Source: Rhyacophila brunnea (Eukaryota > Arthropoda > Insecta > Trichoptera > Rhyacophilidae). Taken from it: a DNA stretch of 64,000 nt. The notes beneath the pieces are model-generated. The model saw only the letters and a list, made by a program, of their open reading frames with translations. It did no database searches and was not told where the DNA came from. Shown here one piece after another: positions 1 through 12,000 of this stretch; within the stretch, counting starts at the first letter, position 1, and each line of letters begins with the position of its first letter. The position numbers and the translations under genes were made by a program. The stretch is from contig JAGYXB010000196.1 of the NCBI GenBank assembly GCA_022495005.1, forward strand, positions 496,001 to 560,000, given 5' to 3'.

Positions 1-110
1 ATCTCGAGAATTCTATTCTGGAAATCCCGAATCTCGAGAATTCAAGATTTTATCATTTCGGGAAATCCCGAATCTTGAGATTGAGATTTTCTCGGGAAAT
101 ACCCAACTCT
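1..110. repeat. Degenerate AATCCCGA-type repeat, cut by window start
   Basis: Short imperfect units around AATCCCGA and CTCGAGAATTC recur here in both orientations. Similar units lie at the ends of the hAT-like element at 6938-7654 and in the block at 46190-46365. Probably the end of a transposon whose remainder lies outside the window. Confidence 0.4.
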
Positions 111-416
111 ACTCATGGCTGTGTTAACTTTTAGAGTGAGATAGACACTTTTGACAGCTTAGTCGGCTAACTTATTGTAATAATTATAATACTTCAATAC
201 ATAATTATGATAAACTACCCTCGATAGCTGCTGATAGCAGCCTTGTGTATAGAATAGATGCTCTGAAATATGAATAGGTTTTATCAGAGGGGGGATTAAA
301 AAAAAAATCTTAAATAAACAATTTTTATTGTACATACATAATTTTGAAAAACACTTCTCAGAAAATAATATATTATAACCAATAGAAAAAATCTTTTTGA
401 AAAAAGTAAGACACCC

Positions 417-487
417 GGCAGGTATCGAACCTGTATCTCTTTGTTTTACACCCCAGTCCACGCATTATCCACTATGCTACGAGGTGA
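417..487 (-). repeat. tRNA-derived SINE head or decayed tRNA
   Basis: Read on the minus strand, this has an A-box-like TAGCATAGTGGA and, about 40 nt later, a B-box-like GGTTCGATACC, the spacing of a tRNA internal promoter. The stems do not form a convincing cloverleaf, so I read it as a SINE head or tRNA pseudogene rather than a working tRNA. Confidence 0.5.
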
Positions 488-1453
488 CATACTAATTACG
501 ATAATTTATGTATGTTCAATAATTAGAATGGTACATTCTTAAATCTTGTGAATTATTCGTTGAATAAAAGAAATAGTTAATTAATCTTTTTTATTGTTTT
601 TTTAAATGGATGATTACATAACAAATGAAGAATAAGATTATCTTTTGACACTAACGTCGTAGGTATACTTCTCTCAAAACGTTGTGTCAGTTGTCAGTAA
701 TGGTACGTTTATACCTGGATATCGTGATATTTATATCTGATACCAAAATCAACTAGTGTAAACTCTACTTACAGTAGTATCTACCACTTGTATCGTATGT
801 GTCAGACGCTTACCTAATATTTGTCTCCCCACTTCAATGGCTCAAATGTAAACACCGAGACTGTGACAAGTTCAAACTTGCAAACATAAATTGCAAAAGT
901 TGAGCCACCGTCTACTTTTATGTTAAGTGTCTGACACATTGTTTGGTTCGCTAGTTTGACAGTGTTTGTATTAATAATGTTGTAATAATTCTATGAATAA
1001 AATATGTGAAAGTAAATATACAATATATTCATATTGTGCTTTATTATTATTGATAATTAACTAATATTAAAAAAAAAACAATATACTTATAGTAATAATT
1101 TTAATAATCATTAGAACCGGTTTGATCTGCTTCCATGGGATGTCAAATGATACAAAATACACAATCTTACAGATATATTAATTATAGGTACCAACAAAAT
1201 AATGTTAAAGGCAAAATTATTTTGAACCCATAGTGAGTACTGAAACAACGCGTGGAAAGTATACGACATAAGTGTGGAAATAAGTTACATTGGCATAATG
1301 TAAACACCACATATATTTATCGCAATAATTGTTACCTTTGAGAGATAATAATATGTACAGACTGATTTTGTGAAAGAAGTATAAGTGAATTTATGTCCGA
1401 CACCATGTAGGTGTAAACAGTGTGTGAAATTTAGTGTCAGAAAACATAAATGA
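488..1453. other. Non-coding flank with little recognisable structure
   Basis: No credible gene. Bases 587-650 match 28476-28540 closely, so this is the 3' flank of gene copy 1, paralogous to that of copy 2. At about 798-942 the words GTGTCAGACGCTTA and TAAGTGTCTGACAC form an inverted pair around AT-rich sequence, possibly a small MITE. Confidence 0.4.
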
Positions 1454-1786
1454 AGCCGTTCCCCGAAAAGGGGTCTGATTTTATTGAATAAAACGGGTCT
1501 AAATAGTATTGCTCACGATATTGGAAAGTTTTATTATTTTCACCGTCACACTATTTGAGATATTAGCAACGCTAAAATGCTTACCGTAGAAGAGGGGTCT
1601 ATATGATTACATTTTTATTATCTAAAATAAAAAAAATAAAAAAATTGTCACCGATAAAGAGTGTTTTCATGAACATAATTATTATCACAGATATACTCCA
1701 AAAGTCCGCATGATCGAATAAAACGTTTTTTTCCTCTCCTGAACAATTTTGTTTTTGCATATAGACCCCTTTTCGGGGGACGCCTT
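1454..1786. mobile_element. MITE with CCCCGAAAAGGGGTCT ends
   Basis: The left end GTTCCCCGAAAAGGGGTCTG is mirrored at the right end, which reads as GTCCCCCGAAAAGGGGTCTA on the minus strand. About 330 bp, no coding capacity. I could not define the target-site duplication. Confidence 0.6.
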
Positions 1787-1849
1787 CAAATATCACGATA
1801 GAAGTGTTCTAATGTAAACGCACAGCAAGAAAACATGTGTATAATAATA

Positions 1850-2320
1850 ATGAACATAATTTTAAATTCACATACATAATATTGACTGTCTCCATGTATG
1901 AAAGCTATGTTGACAGATTGTAATAGCATCGTGTGACAATAATCAGTTGATTCTCACATTGTATACCATTCTTGGAGGTTTATTCCTATCTACATTATGT
2001 CAGTGGTACAGACTGTTTATTGGACGTATATAAAATAATAATTATTATAAACGAAAAGAATAACAATTCACATTTCGACAGTGATCGAAGGGTTATAAAA
2101 TGTCTATTGTAGATGGTTATTATTATTTGTAAGGCATATTCGGTTTTCCAATTTTGAAACATATAGGTAGAAACTTTTAAATCTTTCCCATTTCATCACG
2201 GTATGGTGCTAGTTATTTTCATACAAATTTTGATTAGGATTATAGATCAATAATTTCATGCTTCTTGTTTGTAAATATTGCCAGTTAATAAATCAATTTC
2301 CATTATTTCTGGTAATCACA
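1850..2320 (-). other. 3' flank or 3' UTR region of MINPP copy 1
   Basis: This lies directly downstream of the copy 1 stop codon. It aligns with 28930-29790 apart from a SINE present only there. The alignment runs almost to the stop codon, whereas in copy 2 about 2.6 kb of unrelated sequence separates the matching flank from the last exon. Confidence 0.6.
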
Positions 2321-5300
2321 TTATAATATTATGTTCAGTGAATTTAACATGTTAAGTTTTGTTATCGATCCCATTATTGTGATTATAACGGCGGCAAGAA
2401 TGTTCATCGTGTATGAAACTTTAATGGATTCTCCAGCGTTCTTGTTGCAGAAGTCGATGTTGCACTCATCAGAATCTTTGGAGAGACGTTCTTTCACCCA
2501 GTCCCAAGAGCACAACCCATCACGGCAGCCGTCGAAATTGACGGGTTGTTCATTGTGGAAGAACATTATTTTGTGTCCTTCTTGTACGCATCTGAAATAC
2601 AAGAAATTAATTGACTTTTAACGTAGGTTTAGTAGTTAATGGTATACAATTACCATTGACTTTAAAAAAATAATTCTAACGATTTAAACATAATATGTAT
2701 AATATACTTCCTGACGCTCACAACTGGCCATTAAAACCGACGGTGGTATGGAAAAGCATGAAAAGCATGAAAACCCCCCCCTCCTAGAGCGTGCCGTCAT
2801 ATGTGGACGGCCCGTAATAAGTGCAGACAGGGAATGTGGATTTTTTTTGAATAAAATTAATGTTATTTTGCAATTAGTTTTATTTTTATGTACCTACCTA
2901 TAATAATTCATAATTTAATAAATTATTTACAGTTTACACATAACAATGGCATCTATGAAAGATATAACTAAGCATTTTAATGGTTTGAGTCTGCGATAGT
3001 TTAATAAGAGAAGTTATTATGCTTACTTGTAGAGTACTGCAACGATATTAGCGGCAAATGGATTGAGGAGACTGGTTCTGTATTGTCGCCTCGTGATATT
3101 CGGCGTGTGGTAATTGTCTGACGTAAGAGGTACAGAGTCTTTTCCGATGCCTAATGCGGTGATGAGAGCTTGCATCATCTGGGAATGGGCAAAGTAAATG
3201 TTTGCTGCAGGCTGTTCTCGTTCTAGAAAAGAAAACGGATTCAATATCCTTGAATAGCTACGATTCAAAACCATATTACGGAGGAATTTAAAATTTCATC
3301 TTTTACATTACATTGTTTATGTCGTGTTCGAAAATTGGTATATATGCAGTTGGCCGTATCACAGTTCTACGTGAGCCATCATGTCTAAATAAAACACTTA
3401 AAAATACGTAATAAAAAGACATAAGAAGATACGTAGGTAAATAAATTAGAAATCATATCGTAGGTGCTCGTAAGTATCAAGTCATACCTGTCAAATATCT
3501 GATGTATACCATATCAGATATTTATAATATTAATACTATCGACCGAGGAACGACTTGATGGAATTTTCAAGACGTGCACAATATGATATTTACATTATAA
3601 CAAATATTACCTTCACAAGAGGGAAAAAATATATAAAATAATAAATAATAATAATAAAAAATAAAATGAAAAAACATACTTAAATACAATTTTATACAGA
3701 AAAATATAATTTCGAATACAAAATCCGTCTCCTAAAATGTCTACGTCTTTGGGGAGCGCATTGACTAGTCTTGCACCCCTCGCTAATGGTACCTGATAGG
3801 CTTGACACGAGGAAACGGTTCCGATCCAGAATAAATAATGGCTGCGACCGCGTAGGTCATTGACAGGTGCATGTAAATTCAAATTCATTAGGACACCAGG
3901 ATTGGAAACCATCCCTCGCGATAGCAGGCAAAAGTGTTTCAAGAGCAGAAGAGACCTACGAGATTCAAGAGAGTTAAAAGTAAGCATGCTTTGTAGAAAG
4001 GCAGTCGGAAAATATTCATTTGACGAACTATCGAAAGGAAAATAGGGTAATTGTGTCGCAGAGGTGGACACGAGCTTTTATATATTTTTTTTTTATGGAA
4101 ACAGTTTATTCCATGTAGACAATTATAATAAATATCTTTTTCTGTCGGCGCATCGGCTTTTCGATCCAATAATCGTTAATTGAAAATTGAAAATTTTCAT
4201 ACATTTTGATACACCATTATCACAAACTAAGATTATATGAGGTAATATTAGGTTGGGGTAGGTTAGATTAGGTGAGATTATGTTAGGTTAGGTAAGGTTA
4301 GGTTAGGTTTGGTTTGGTCTAAAAAGAAAGTTGTAAAATCTCATGTCCACCTCTGCGGCACATTTACCGAAAATAGTAAAATAAAGACATTGAAGAAATT
4401 TCTTATGGACCCGTTCTAAAATAAGCTTATAGGAAACCTCATATTGACACTAGATAATCGACCCATATTCAAGAATGCTACGTACTAATGAGACGTAGAG
4501 TGTACGTAATTTGACTTAACGATATTTGGATTCTTGAATGGTTTGGATTGTCGCATGATGAATCCTAGAAGTTTACTCGCACGTAGAGCTGTAGAAGTTA
4601 TATGCGATATATATTATGTATTAGGGATGTATATGGGCTTATTTGTGGCTTTGTTATTTTAAAAAGAAAAAAAGTGGCATGTAAGAATATTATTGACATA
4701 TCTCATTAGTTAACTCCTTTAAATTCCCAATATGTTGCCATTGTTTTCCCAGTATTAAGGTGATACATCAGTGAAACTTTTTCAACTATAGGCGCGACGA
4801 AATTTTGGACTCGCTCGCATTCTAAGCGAGAACGTCGAGCTGGAAACACGTCATTTTGTTTCATGTTGGCGACAGGGGTATTAATTCTTAAATCGTGTAA
4901 AGATGACTAAAAACGTTACCCATTGACTTTAAAAAGAAAACATGTCAATGAATATATTATTATTGTTACTAATTGTACAATAAACAGAACATAAAATGGA
5001 CGTATGTTGGATTTATATGACAAATTATATTTCGTTTGGCATGCGTCATTTGCACCCGCGACCCGCAATCCGCGAATCGCCTAGCCACGATCTTTTTAGA
5101 CCGTGCCTCTACTGATGTACAGCCTTAACGATTTTACACCTCTTGAATGTAGTATTATCAATGACATTAATATGGACGAAGCATCTGGAAAAAAAATGAC
5201 ACTCACTTTTTTGTCGGGTCTGGCATATGGCATAATCTGTTCTAACGCCATTACAATAAAGGTGATATTGCTATAAATTCCCGATGCTTTTTGTCGGGTC

Positions 5301-6044
5301 TGCCGAATGGTTCGGTTTGAACGGGTTCACTCAAATTAACATTGACACTAGAAACACTGTTCTAACGCCATTACAATAAAGGTGATATTGCTATAAATTC
5401 CCGATGCGTGATATCGCATAATGGAAATATAATAAAAAAAATAATCGCAATTTGCATTTTGCCATATCACGCATCGGGAATTTATAGCAATGACATCTAT
5501 CTCTACATGTGTGAAAGTCGCTATGCGCGAATTTACTGTACTGAGTGCGTTGTACATTAATAATGTCATTGAGTATTGTTATTGATTATTATCTAATGAT
5601 CTATTATTAGGGTTTTGACGATTTATACGTCTATTGAGTGTATTATTAGTAATAAGATAGGGGTTTTTTACAAACACTTCAACTATTCATAATTTGTTAT
5701 ATTTTTATTATGATCCTTGACTTAATAGGTAGGTGATAAAGTTTTTACCTACTATATTGTATTGATTTGTTATATAAGTTAGAGTTAATTGTATTCGTTG
5801 TCAGTGTGTGTTTACCTTTTGGTGAGTGTACACAGTGCCTGAAGATGCCGAAAGGCGAAACCCCGGTCGCAAAAAATCACTCAAATAGAATGGTACAAAA
5901 CTTAAATCTGTTAGAATTTAAATTCAATTCCAACAAGTACCTTCGGTCGATAGTATTAATATTAATACATGAATTCAGACAGATTCACTTCAGTCCGTAT
6001 ACTGTGCTTTACACACTCATTTTTTATAGATATGCCATTCAAAC

Positions 6045-6091
<47 letters not shown>

Positions 6092-9000
6092 TATACCGTT
6101 ATAAATATTTAGGTATATGGGTCAATGAGAAATGGGATCAGTCACAGGAAATAAAAACTAGAGTTGAGATCGCATGTAGCGCCTTTCTCAAAATAAGACA
6201 CCTCCTTAGCAATCGAGTTCTTAACCTAGAACTGAGACTGCGTATGGTACGTTGTTATGTTCTCTCAATTCTTTTCTATGGTATGGAAGTATGGACGCTA
6301 AACCAAGAGATGTCACGGAGACTTGAAGCTTTCGAGATGTGGCTTTATAGACGCATCCTCAATATTCCTTGGACTGACCGGGTGACAAATGTTGGAGTTC
6401 TCAATCGAATGGGGAAGGACCGAGAAGATCTACGTAGTATCAAAACCAGGATATTACAGTACCTCGGCCACATTATGAGAGGATAAAAATACAGCATTCC
6501 CCAACTTGTCATTCAAGGAAAGATCAATGGTAAGCGTAGCAGAGGACGGCGACGCATTTCGTGGCTTAAGAACCTCCGTGATTGGAGTGCAGCTCCACTG
6601 AACTGTTCCGGGTAGCAGATGACAAAGATAAGATCGCCTTGATGGTGGCCGACCTCCGCTAGGGGATGGCACAATAAGAAGAAGATTCAAACAATAAGTG
6701 CATATCATCATCGAATTATAATAATAAATAAATGTGCAGTTGTAGTACCTGGATGCTCAATCATCATTTTAATCTTCTCCAGAAGATCTTTTATGACGAA
6801 GCAACCGAGTTTCTTGTTCAACTCGTTTCCATAACCACCTTTGTAGTAATACTTCAAGTCGTCCACGTATTCCAATAGGTAGAGCTGATCTTTTGTAAAG
6901 GCCTGTACGAGAAAATATATAGTTTATCAATCATGACTAGGGAATCCAATCCCGAGCCAAAATTCTGATCCCGGGATTTCGGGATTACAATTTGCTGGTC
7001 CCGGGATTGGCATTTTCCCATTGTTAATATAAAATTTTTATATTTACAAATAACATTGATAAAATCGGTCAAAAGTAAATCTAGTATAATTTATACTATT
7101 TAAGACATTTATTATCAATATTGTATACGTTCAATCTTGGAAATGCACAAGTTTAATTGAGTAAAAAATATTGTAATATAAATAATAATGTGAATTTAAT
7201 ATGAGATTGCTGTTTCTGATAGTAAAGACATAATGAATGGATTAGCGAGATTTAAAATAGTAAAGCAAATAATCATGGCGTACTTATGGCCTTTCCGCTT
7301 CATAAATCTAATTAGTCAGCCAAATATGAAACTGCCGTAAAACGTATGATATCATGGTGGAATTACTTTGTTAAAAGTGCGAAGCATTGTTTTTTTTCAA
7401 TCTTTCTCATTTTTAAAAATTCATGTGAAAAAATAAAATGAATCGGCAACCTACACATGGGTATACATCAAACTTCATTCAAACTCAGTTTATTTCTAGT
7501 GTAGTTATTTTTTATTAAAAGTTTTTTTTTCTGTTTTATTTTCGCTTTTATTTTATTTTCCATAAAAATTAATAAAAAAATTAATCCCGAAATCCCGGGA
7601 TTATGTTTATCAATCCCGGGATTCATAGGTATCGAAAGTAGCTCGGGATCCCTAATCATGACAGTATACTTGCATATAATATTATATACGTTGCTTTGGT
7701 TGAAAGCAAAACGTATGTTAGTCATAGTATTGTTATTATGTACGTATTTCGTGATAAATAAACCACTTTGGTAACATTCAGTCATCTTGTTATTATGTAC
7801 ATCGACGATGAAGTCATTCTGGTTTACGTGGCGTATATAGCCAAGTGTTTCGCAAACTGTAGTGTGTGATATAAATATTTGTGGTCCGTGATATACCAAG
7901 GAACTCAGAAATGGGAACTGAAATACTTAACGGATGTGGAGTAACAGATAACCGATCTCGAGTGTGGAAGAATATCAGATAAACTTAAGGCATACTTCAG
8001 TTGAGGCATGGTCAAAAAGATCGAGGCTAGGTGATGCGCGGATTGTGCAAATGACGCGTGCCGATTGAAATATAATTTGTCATAAAAATCCAACATGCGT
8101 CCATTTAATGTTAGGTTTATTGTTATATTACTATCATATTATTAATAGTATATTCATTGACATGTTTTCTTTTTTAAGTACATACGTAAAGTTTTTTAGT
8201 CATCTTTACACGATTTAAGAATATTTTCATCCGACGCCATGACAAAACATGTCGACGTGCGGACGCCTCGACGGTCGGTCTCCGATTGGCGACTAGTGAG
8301 AAATTTCATTGTTGTTTCAAATTTCATGTTGAAAATTATTTGCCGTTTCACTGAAGTACGCTCTTAACATTATTCATTTTAGTTGTTTTGTAGTGGTCAT
8401 CATGAGCAGTTCCTCTTCTGCTCGTGACCTTCCTCAAGTATTACTGAGCCGAGTGGATTAGTGACATCGATGAAGATCCTAATGAATTCTTGAATTGATC
8501 GGTGTAGTATGCCATGTATTAATTCAATATATTTAAATAACACTTTGTCATATCCCGTTAAGTCGCGAGAGCGAAGATGCTTCCTCTTTTCGCTCAGTTT
8601 GTTGTTTGCTGGTCATCGCCTGTCGTTGGGGACTTGAGAGTGAACAAATAACACCGGAATAGTCGAAAACGGCAATTTTTTATTTGGTTAATACTATTTG
8701 GTTACTACATTTTTTATAATTTTTAATAATTTTTGCGGAGTACGAAATGTATCTGTTTACGATTTGGATGTCTAGGAGCATCTGCACGGCAAAATCATGT
8801 TTGCGCTTTCGTTTTCAGCGAAAAGCGCTTTTTTTTGAGAGCGCTGCAAGCAATGACATTAATATGGATGAAGCATCTGGAAAAAAATATGACACTCACT
8901 TTTTGTCGGGTCGGGCGTACTGTATGTAGTTTTTTTAATATGTAATGTCACTTGTAATTGTCTAATCTTCAGCACTCCAAATTATATTATATAGAATCTC

Positions 9001-12000
9001 ATACTCACTGCGCACCATGGTGAACTCTTTTTGATTTCCCATGCCATGTTGTAACGGCACATATCATAAATGTCTTTGATAACTTTCTCGTTCAAATTGT
9101 ACTGGTAGCCAAGGTGAGAAGACACGTTTCGAATGAGCTGCATCAGAAAACAATCATTATTAGACAGAAGAACCTCGATATAACGGAGAAAATATCCGAC
9201 GAAATGTGACAATTGTTAAAAACATCCTCTTTAAGTACATACATGTTTAAATATATAAAATAACTAGGTATGTAAATGTATTTTTTTTTTTTACTTAATA
9301 TTATTGTTTTTGTGGATATAATAATATTTTTACAAATAATGCTATCCAGAATTATGATATTAAGCCGCATTTATACCAAGCGAGCGAATGTTCGTTCTTC
9401 CACCACTCCAGCGAAATTATTATGGTCGCTCAACAAAAAGTGTTTACGTCAAGAGGATTTCGCTGGAGTGGGGGAAGAACAAACATTCCATCGCTTGGTC
9501 TAACTACGGCTTTAGGGTCTGATAAAATTTTGCTTATGACTCAGATTTTTAAAGTACCATTCTGTATTCCTCCTTCATGGTGAAGAGGTTGACTTGTTGT
9601 TTGGTGGCCGGGTCGTCAATCCATGATTTGCAGGATTCACTCAACTAAATGAAAAGCAAGCAGTATTAAGAGCATACTTAAGTGAAACGGCAAATAATTT
9701 TCAACAGTAGGTGCCGTAGGTGGGACGAAATTTTTCACTCGTCGCCAATCGGAAACCGACAGTCGAGGTGTAAGCACGTCAATTTGTTATGTGGCATCGG
9801 AGGAATATATTCTTAAATCGTGTAAAGATGACTAAAAAACGTTTCCCATTTACTTGAAAAAGAAAACATGTCAATGAATATACTATTATTATTACTAATA
9901 TAACTATAACATAATATTAAATGGACGCATGTTGAATTTTTAAGACAATATATATATATTACGTTCGGCTCGCGTCATTTGCACAATCCGCGCATCGCCT
10001 AGTCACGATCTTTTTAGACCATGCCTCAACTGAAGTATAGCCTTAACAAAAATGAAATGAATTGACATATTGAGAACAAAAGTGGATTAAGTGAAATATG
10101 TTCAATCAAAATGAATATTTGTGTCATGAAGTATTAATTGTTTTTCACAGTATTCAGTTGTCAGTTAAACGCTATTTACTATATAGATTTGAAACATTGT
10201 TAATTTAACCAAACAAATAATATAATACGTGGATTGAGTACTTGGGCCTTATTTTAATCCAATAAATACTTATATAGACTTACAAACTTATCTTAAGAAT
10301 GGATGGGGGAGCCACAGTTGAAAACTACTCAATCAAAACTCGCAACGGGACAGAATCTGATATTTGAATGACGTTTTCAAAATGTCGTCCATATTATGGT
10401 AGTTCGTAGTTCCATTTTTGACCGTTCTTTAGATAAGTTTGTAGGACTGTACATACCTACATGCTTTGGTTAAATAAATGCTTTGTTAAAGCCGCGTTGA
10501 CACGGTCCAAGTACGATCCAAGTCTACTTGGATAGGAATAATTAGTATGAAGATGTCTCATCCAAGTGACAGCTTCATACTATTTATTCCTATCCAAGTG
10601 CACTCGTATGTGACATCTTCATACTAATTATTCCTATCCAAGCTACTTGGACCGCGTCCTACTCATCCAAGTTAACTTGGATAGGAATAAATAGTATGGA
10701 GGTGTCACTTGGATAGGAATAAATAGTATGAAGCTGTCACTTGGATGAGACATCTTCATACCTACTAATTATTCCTTTCCAAGTCTACTTGGATCGTACT
10801 TGGACCGTGTCAACACGGCTTTAGCAAATCATGTACTTATTCATAGAGACTATCAAATTCGTCATGTGTGATGGTGAAAGCAAGGAAGGATGACTTAAAG
10901 AATCCACAAAGAGTTGCTATTGTTTCAAACATGAGTAGATATATAGTGACGTGTATTAAACTATAATATTACCTGCAGCATTGTGTCTTTGGCGGTAGCT
11001 AGTCTGGGACGAACCGTGTTGAATGATTCTTTACCGAAGAGTCCAGCCAAGAATGCGCGGTAGCTGTCTTTTGTGCGCCTTGAGTCAGTGTAAGTGAACT
11101 GTAATAACAGAGTGTTGATAATGTTTTGGATAAGACATATTATTTAACAAGTTTGAAATGGACTTCACTGGCATTCACGGTGAGGAATGAATTTGGAAAA
11201 AAAAATGCTTAACTAGTGGCGCCCACGATCGGCCGATCGGTTTAATGTCGTGGGTCATACAGGAAATGCACATATTTGTGTTTGGAGTCAGAGTATGGAC
11301 CTAATAGGTTGAGCAAGTGGCTAACATCCATTTCTCGTAACAACATTTTTTTTAAAAATAAAAACCTCCACTCTGTGGCGGCCCATATTATGATCCTATT
11401 AGGATCAGACATAGTAAAAAGAAAGAAAAGAAAAAAGAGACAAATGCGCTCCAAATTATGTATGTTTAATAACGAATGCTACATTCTTAAATTTGGCATA
11501 TAGTTTATTGAATAAAAATTCTTCTTCTTCTTCGGCCATATCCGCTTCTTAGTTGGATCATATGGACACCACGAGGCGCCTCCAAGAATCCCTGTCGCTC
11601 GCCAGTCTTCTTGCATCGTTCCAGGTCAAACCAACAACCCGTAGCTCCACCGTATACGCTATATAATATAGTATTTAGCGTCCTTCCAGGAGGCCGGAAT
11701 CCGGTTGGTCTGTAGAACAGGCAAGCCAGGTTGAAATTCTCTTCTGGCATCCGCAGCACATGGCCGAGCCAGGTCCAACGTCGCCTCTTCACTCTCCGCG
11801 TGATGAGAGGCTGTGTAGTGCGTTCTCTTATCTTCTCGTTACTCCTAAAGTCATACCACCCGCACACCCAGTATCCGTCGCAAACATCTGTTTTCGAAGC
11901 TTAGGGGCCCGATTTCCTAACTATCGTCTCGTGTGGCACCAGACGATAGTTAGGAAATCGGGCTGCAGGGGCCTTATATTGTAACTTGTGAGTTGAAGTC

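Larger units (their letters stand above)
3720..4470 (-). pseudogene. LINE reverse-transcriptase C-terminal tail, fragment
   Basis: The minus strand encodes a tail rich in the pattern SLESRRSLLLLKHF...SNPGVL...PVND...R.ARLVNALPKDVDIL, typical of the end of jockey/CR1-type LINE ORF2. It is 5'-truncated. It sits in intron 7 of copy 1 and is closely related to 18105-18455. A MITE at 4053-4363 splits it; sequence on both sides of the MITE matches the uninterrupted relative. Confidence 0.7.

Noticed and set aside
417..487. Possible tRNA gene on the minus strand
   Set aside because: A- and B-box-like words are present, but the acceptor and anticodon stems do not pair well; a SINE head is more likely.
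4248..4320. Interstitial telomere marking a chromosome fusion
   Set aside because: The tract is short, degenerate and inside a MITE; similar tracts accompany other mobile elements here.
5767..6094. N-terminal part of the 239-codon frame upstream of the LINE tail
   Set aside because: Unrelated intron sequence and a (TA)n run fused to the RT tail by chance; the LINE starts after the target duplication at 6047.
7468..7899. 143-codon minus-strand frame, and its relative at 59274-59816
   Set aside because: The frame crosses the end of a hAT-like element; the shared part differs only by residue-changing substitutions and carries no known domain.
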